Positions 59,875 through 64,000 of a stretch of 64,000 nt of DNA are shown in pieces. Location: the NCBI GenBank assembly GCA_016802295.1, contig JAESIW010000020.1, forward strand, positions 3,021,964 to 3,085,963. Reading direction: 5' to 3'. This DNA is from Brachionus rotundiformis. Its lineage: Eukaryota; Rotifera; Eurotatoria; Ploima; Brachionidae. The translations under genes and the position numbers were made by a program. The first letter of the stretch is position 1. Each line of letters begins with the position of its first letter. The notes under the pieces were generated by a model. It was given only the letters and a program-made list of their open reading frames with translations. It ran no database searches and had not been told where the DNA came from.

Positions 59875-62073
59875 ATGGGAGATATTACTTTTGATAATTT
59901 TGAAATAAAATTTAATGAAATTAATTACAATATTCAAAAAGCAAATTATATTGGTAAAAGCATTTACTGGTTAATGATAAATAAGAAATTGAAATATTTT
60001 TTGTAGCAATTGACACTGAATTTTCCGGTCTGCACCTTGATGGATTCAGACCAAGGTAATTTCTTTACCAAAAATTAATTTCAATCATATTTTTTGTTTA
60101 AGCTTAATTGATTCGGCCGAAGATCGATATCAAAAATTAAAAAAGCCCATACAACTGTTCAATCTAGTCCAATTTGGACTCTCAACATTTCGCTACTGTA
60201 ATGATCAAAGATCGTAAGTTAATAATTAAATTTTTTATTTTTCTACAGTTTTTTCAAGGTTCATAACAGATACCTATAATTTTTATCTTTTTCCGAGGCT
60301 AAACGGTCTCATGGACCAGAGCTACTCCCACCAGGCTTCATGCATTGATTTTTTGTGCAAGAATGAGTTTGATTTTAACAAATTATACTATCAAGGTATA
60401 CCTTATTTAAATGATAAACAAGAAAAAATGCTCGAAAAAAAACTAAAAAATCAAATCTTCTTTGCTGGTATCGAGAGGTATAGGTTTTTTGATATTTATA
60501 AAAAATTAAATATTATAAGATAAATAATTAGGGATGTTGATGAAAAAAAAATTCAAAAAATTTGTTCGTCCATTACCGACTGGTTGCTACAAGCTGCTGA
60601 TGGAGAAATTTATGAGGTTGAAAGGCCCAAAGAATTATCGGACACCCTTTTGCATAATGAACTGAGAAAAAGATTTACCACTGTTTGGACTCATCAGGAT
60701 GGCAATAAAATTTTAATTGAAAAAATATCAGAAGATAAGCGCATAGAATACCAGTCGACTCAATTTAATGACATGACCAAGTATTTAGTTTTATTAATTC
60801 AAATTAAACAAAAAATCCTTTTATCTTTTAAATTAAGAATGACAGATCCTTATTTAGGATTTACAAAAATATTCCGATTGCTAACACAGTACAAAAAACC
60901 CTTGGTGGTTCACAATGGAATAATGGATCTGATGTATTTATACGAAAAATTTTATAATCCACTTCCTAGTAAAATTTTATTTATTTTAAGTATAATTTTT
61001 ATTTAATTGTTGATCAAATTAATTAAAGATAGTTTGAAAAAATTCAAAGATGAGATAAACAAAATGTTTCCTTTGATATATGACACAAAATATATCAGCA
61101 TCGAGGCTAAGCGAGTATATTTTACTTTCTTATGTGTTTTATCTTGGTATTTAGCTATCTTATTTTATAGCTGAACAAACAAATGAGAGATCTGTATGAC
61201 TCTACAATTTTAGAAAATTTGTACCTTAGCCTAAACAGAGAAATGCCGAAAAAATGTGCCATATTTTTGCCCTCTATCAAACCGTCTAAGGTGTCTTCAA
61301 CTTATTCGATGAAGATACGAAGCCATGAAGCAGGCTATGATGCTTTTATGTGCGGATCAGGTGAGTTTAATTAAAATAACTAAATAAAATACAGTTTTCT
61401 TAAAGCTTTTCTTAAATTGGCTCATGCTCTTGTCACATTTGATTCGAAAAATCTTTATAACTTGCGTCAAAATAACATGAATGATTACTTTCAAATAATG
61501 AAGCCATTTGGAAACAAATTACCTTTGATCAGATCTTCTTTAGATTATATAGTAATTTTAGAATTTAATTTAAGAAATAATTTTATTAAATAATATCTTA
61601 TTAAATCAGAATTTGAACGGTAGAGACTCACCTAGACAAAATTTAAAGATACTTTTTATAAAAAGTAAAAATCAAATTTTACCAGATGAAGTAGGATAGT
61701 TTAAAATGTGATTGACATAATAATTTTTTTAGTTAAATGCAGAATTTACCACGTATGGTCAATGTGAATTGAAGATAATTTCAAAAAATATTGCTACTGT
61801 TGCCATGGATAACATTTGCTAGTAGATAATTATTATTTATAAGAGGAGTATTTAATTTATTTTTTTTAAGTGAAAAATATAGACTTTCCCCTATAAAAAA
61901 TAAAATTTACGAAATAAGTGAATACTGTTACTGGAAGCATGGTATCTATTTAACAAAATTTAATTGGTAAGTTCCAATTTTTAGATTAACTAGTTGCTAA
62001 TTTTTTTTCAAGGAACTATGCAATTATTGCAAGTGGTGTTGCTCTCATTGCCCTAATGGCATTTAAAAGCTAA
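59875..62073 (+). CDS. PNLDC1: PNLDC1 (piRNA 3' trimming exonuclease)
   Basis: PARN-like DEDDh 3'-5' exonuclease that trims pre-piRNAs on the mitochondrial surface. Twelve exons in phase: 59875-59953, 60007-60055, 60103-60213, 60259-60477, 60532-60968, 61029-61114, 61171-61360, 61406-61551, 61610-61690, 61733-61821, 61871-61966, 62013-62073; 547 residues (human 531). Catalytic set: D29 and E31 (AIDTEFSGL), D285 (VVHNGIMDLMYLYEKF), H379 and D384 (HEAGYDAFMCGS). Other family blocks: YQKLKKPIQLFNLVQFGLST, HQASCIDFLCKNEFDFNKLY and LNGRDSPRQNLKILF. The end YWKHGIYLTKFNW, then NYAIIASGVALIALMAFKS, is the C-terminal membrane anchor that separates PNLDC1 from soluble PARN. The start is the first Met, directly before the conserved helix (FEIKFNEINYNIQKANYI). 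Confidence 0.95.
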
Positions 62074-62902
62074 TTTTACACTCTGAATCCTTTTTGATCC
62101 TAATTTTGTTCGCATTTGTTTAAACTAAATATTTTTCCTTTTTTCATTGATCCTTTGTAATAAAAATAAAAATGAGCAAAAATTTTAATAAGTTCTCTTA
62201 AAAATTATACCAAAGAAAATATTTAATACTAATTAAAAAAATATATATATTGGATATTTGTATCATCTAAATTTGATGGTTAATTATTTACAGATCCCAC
62301 AAAGTTAAGTATTGGGACTCCTTTATCTTCTCATTTTTATAGATTATTTACATATCTTTAAACAAGAAATTTGGATATAAAAATGCTTGTTAATAATACC
62401 ATGATTCAGAGCATTCAGATCAAATAACCCAATGTATGTCATGGCTAAAAAAATATTGAACAATTTTTGTAATAAAAAAAACTAATATTGCTTAAAAAAA
62501 AAATTTTTTTGCAAATGATAATCACTTTTATGGACCATTTTTCTAAAATAACTTTGATTGAAAATATTTAAAATATTTAAACAGTTATGGCTGTAATAAA
62601 TTGACCAAAATAATTTTTTAATTTACAGTGGCTACTTGATAGAAGGATTTTTTTATTTTTTACGCAAATTTTCGTAAAAAACTAAAAGCAAAAATTCACT
62701 AATTTACGGTAATTTTCGATAATTATCAAGCTACCACTTTATATAAAATTTATATTGAATTTAAAAATGGATCAAAATTAACCAAAATACTAAAAAGACA
62801 ATTTTAAAAACGTTTCTAGCTTTTATATGCATTTTTGGTATACGACAATAGATATAAAACTTGAAAAAAATTTTAAAATATTTAATAGTTTTTAAAAAAA
62901 AA
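62074..62902. other. spacer between PNLDC1 and ALG3
   Basis: AT-rich, about 830 bp, holding the PNLDC1 3' flank and the ALG3 promoter region. No other feature is seen. Confidence 0.5.
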
Positions 62903-64000
62903 ATGCCAACATTTGCCAAAAATCGTACCAGAAGTCAAAAAAAATCCAAATGGCAACTCTACAAAACACAAGCGTTACAAATGATTTCGAACCCAATTAA
63001 GTTTTATAATTTAATTATAGAGATTTTATTTAACCCCAAATATCTACTTTTTGTCACATGTATCTTGATTCCTGTTGAAGTACTTCTGAATATTATCATT
63101 GTACTCAAAGTACCATGTATTTTTGCTTGGCTTTATAAAGATTTATTTCAGACAATACCTTTTTTAGATACAGAGATCGACTGGAAAGCATATATGCAAG
63201 AAGTTGAGGGTTTTATTAATGGGACATATAATTACTATGATCTAAGAGGCGATACTGGACCTTTGGTGTAAAAAGGATTTGAAAAAAATAACTAAATGTT
63301 AAAAAAATTTAATTAAGTTATCCTGGTGGATTTGTTTATTTATATACAGCTTTATATTGGGCTACTAATCAAGGAACTAACATAAAACTTGCTCAGTACA
63401 TCTATGTCTTTTTTTATATTCTATTCATTTCGATTGTTTTTTCAATCTACAATAAAACAAAGAATGTAAATTTAAATAATTTATTAAAAAAAAATTAGGT
63501 CTTTTTTTCAATCAGGTTCCTCCAATTGCTTTAATTATCATGTCACTCACATCACACAGAATACATTCAATATTTGTTCTCAGACTATTCAATGATCCGA
63601 TTGCCATGCTATTTTTATATGCCTCGATAATTTGCTTTTTACATAAGCACTGGACCATAGGCTGCATCTTTTTCAGCTTAGGTGTATCAATAAAAATGAA
63701 TGTTCTTCTATTTGCACCAGGATTGTTCATCATTTTATGTCTGTCACATGGCTTTATTCAAACTTTTAAGTATATTTTTATCTGTGGACTTGTTCAGGTA
63801 AATTTTCAGATCCTTAAAATTAAAATTTTGAAATTTTTTTTTAGCTGATTGTTGGTGCACCCTTTTTACTGACCTACCCGGTCGCTTACTTGCATCGTTC
63901 ATTTGAACTTGGACGTCAATTTTTTTACAAATGGACAGTTAATTGGAAATGCATGCCTGAGGAGATCTTTTTGTCCAAACCATTCCAAACAAGTCTTTTA
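62903..64000 (+). CDS. ALG3: ALG3 dolichyl-P-Man:Man5GlcNAc2-PP-dolichol alpha-1,3-mannosyltransferase, 5' part
   Basis: ER multipass enzyme that adds the first lumenal mannose, from dolichyl-phosphate mannose, to the lipid-linked N-glycan precursor. Exons 62903-63267, 63318-63465, 63516-63797 and 63845 to the window edge, all in phase; 317 residues are present. After a basic N-terminus ([13 protein letters not shown]) come [20 protein letters not shown], the catalytic-loop motif [20 protein letters not shown] with [55 protein letters not shown], and [20 protein letters not shown]. All are hallmarks of ALG3. The frame opens further upstream without an ATG, so the Met at 62903 is the start. 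Introns are 47-50 bp. The C-terminal third lies outside. Confidence 0.96.

Noticed and set aside
1..64000. CRISPR arrays, operons, ribosome-binding sites
   Set aside because: The window is eukaryotic nuclear DNA with spliceosomal introns; the only regular array (about 55994) has 7-bp motifs with 13-bp spacers, not CRISPR architecture.

Overview
This is nuclear DNA from a small invertebrate animal. The base composition is very AT-rich. Most coding genes carry introns of about 45-60 bp with GT/AG ends, and the orthologues are animal-specific (CLN6, macoilin, RASEF, harmonin-like PDZ, SPSB, AF9/ENL, hnRNP K, PNLDC1). Remnants of LINE reverse transcriptases and one mariner lie between and inside the genes. 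The LINE tails and the compact introns remind me of monogonont rotifers such as Brachionus. That is an inference; no species marker was found.

Layout, left to right. An importin-alpha 5' end (minus, cut by the window edge) is followed by about 6.5 kb without a clear gene, holding a LINE fragment, a 100-bp-arm inverted repeat and a tRNA-like patch. The last three exons of a harmonin-like PDZ gene (plus) converge tail-to-tail on intronless WDHD1/AND-1 (minus). A small secreted precursor of YRYD/YRFD tetrapeptides (minus) follows. Then come about 8.7 kb of AT-rich DNA with LINE wreckage, the AF9/ENL gene (YEATS plus AHD, minus) and a gene-poor 4.5 kb. CLN6 (minus) and macoilin (plus) are divergent neighbours. 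RASEF (15 coding exons) and hnRNP K (6 coding exons) follow on plus. A tRNA-Phe and two identical tRNA-Cys genes are interspersed with LINE tails. SPSB (minus, one exon) precedes a 20-bp-periodic CATTAAT array in front of a small decayed ORF, then a mariner with TIRs and TA duplications. Last come PNLDC1 (12 exons) and the 5' part of ALG3, both on plus.

The genes form no pathway or operon. They are housekeeping and signalling genes: nuclear import, replisome scaffold, super-elongation chromatin reader, ER membrane proteins (CLN6, macoilin, ALG3), RNA binding, piRNA 3' trimming and ubiquitin-ligase adaptor. Exon boundaries were worked out by hand from reading phase, splice signals and family alignment from memory. 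In CLN6, macoilin, RASEF, hnRNP K, PNLDC1 and ALG3 every junction keeps phase.

The most unusual items are the tetrapeptide precursor with no amidation signal, the 20-bp phased array, the Cys in the RASEF switch II (DTCGQE), LINE tails lying antisense in all three TE-bearing long introns, and the very GC-rich disordered parts of hnRNP K in an otherwise AT-rich region.
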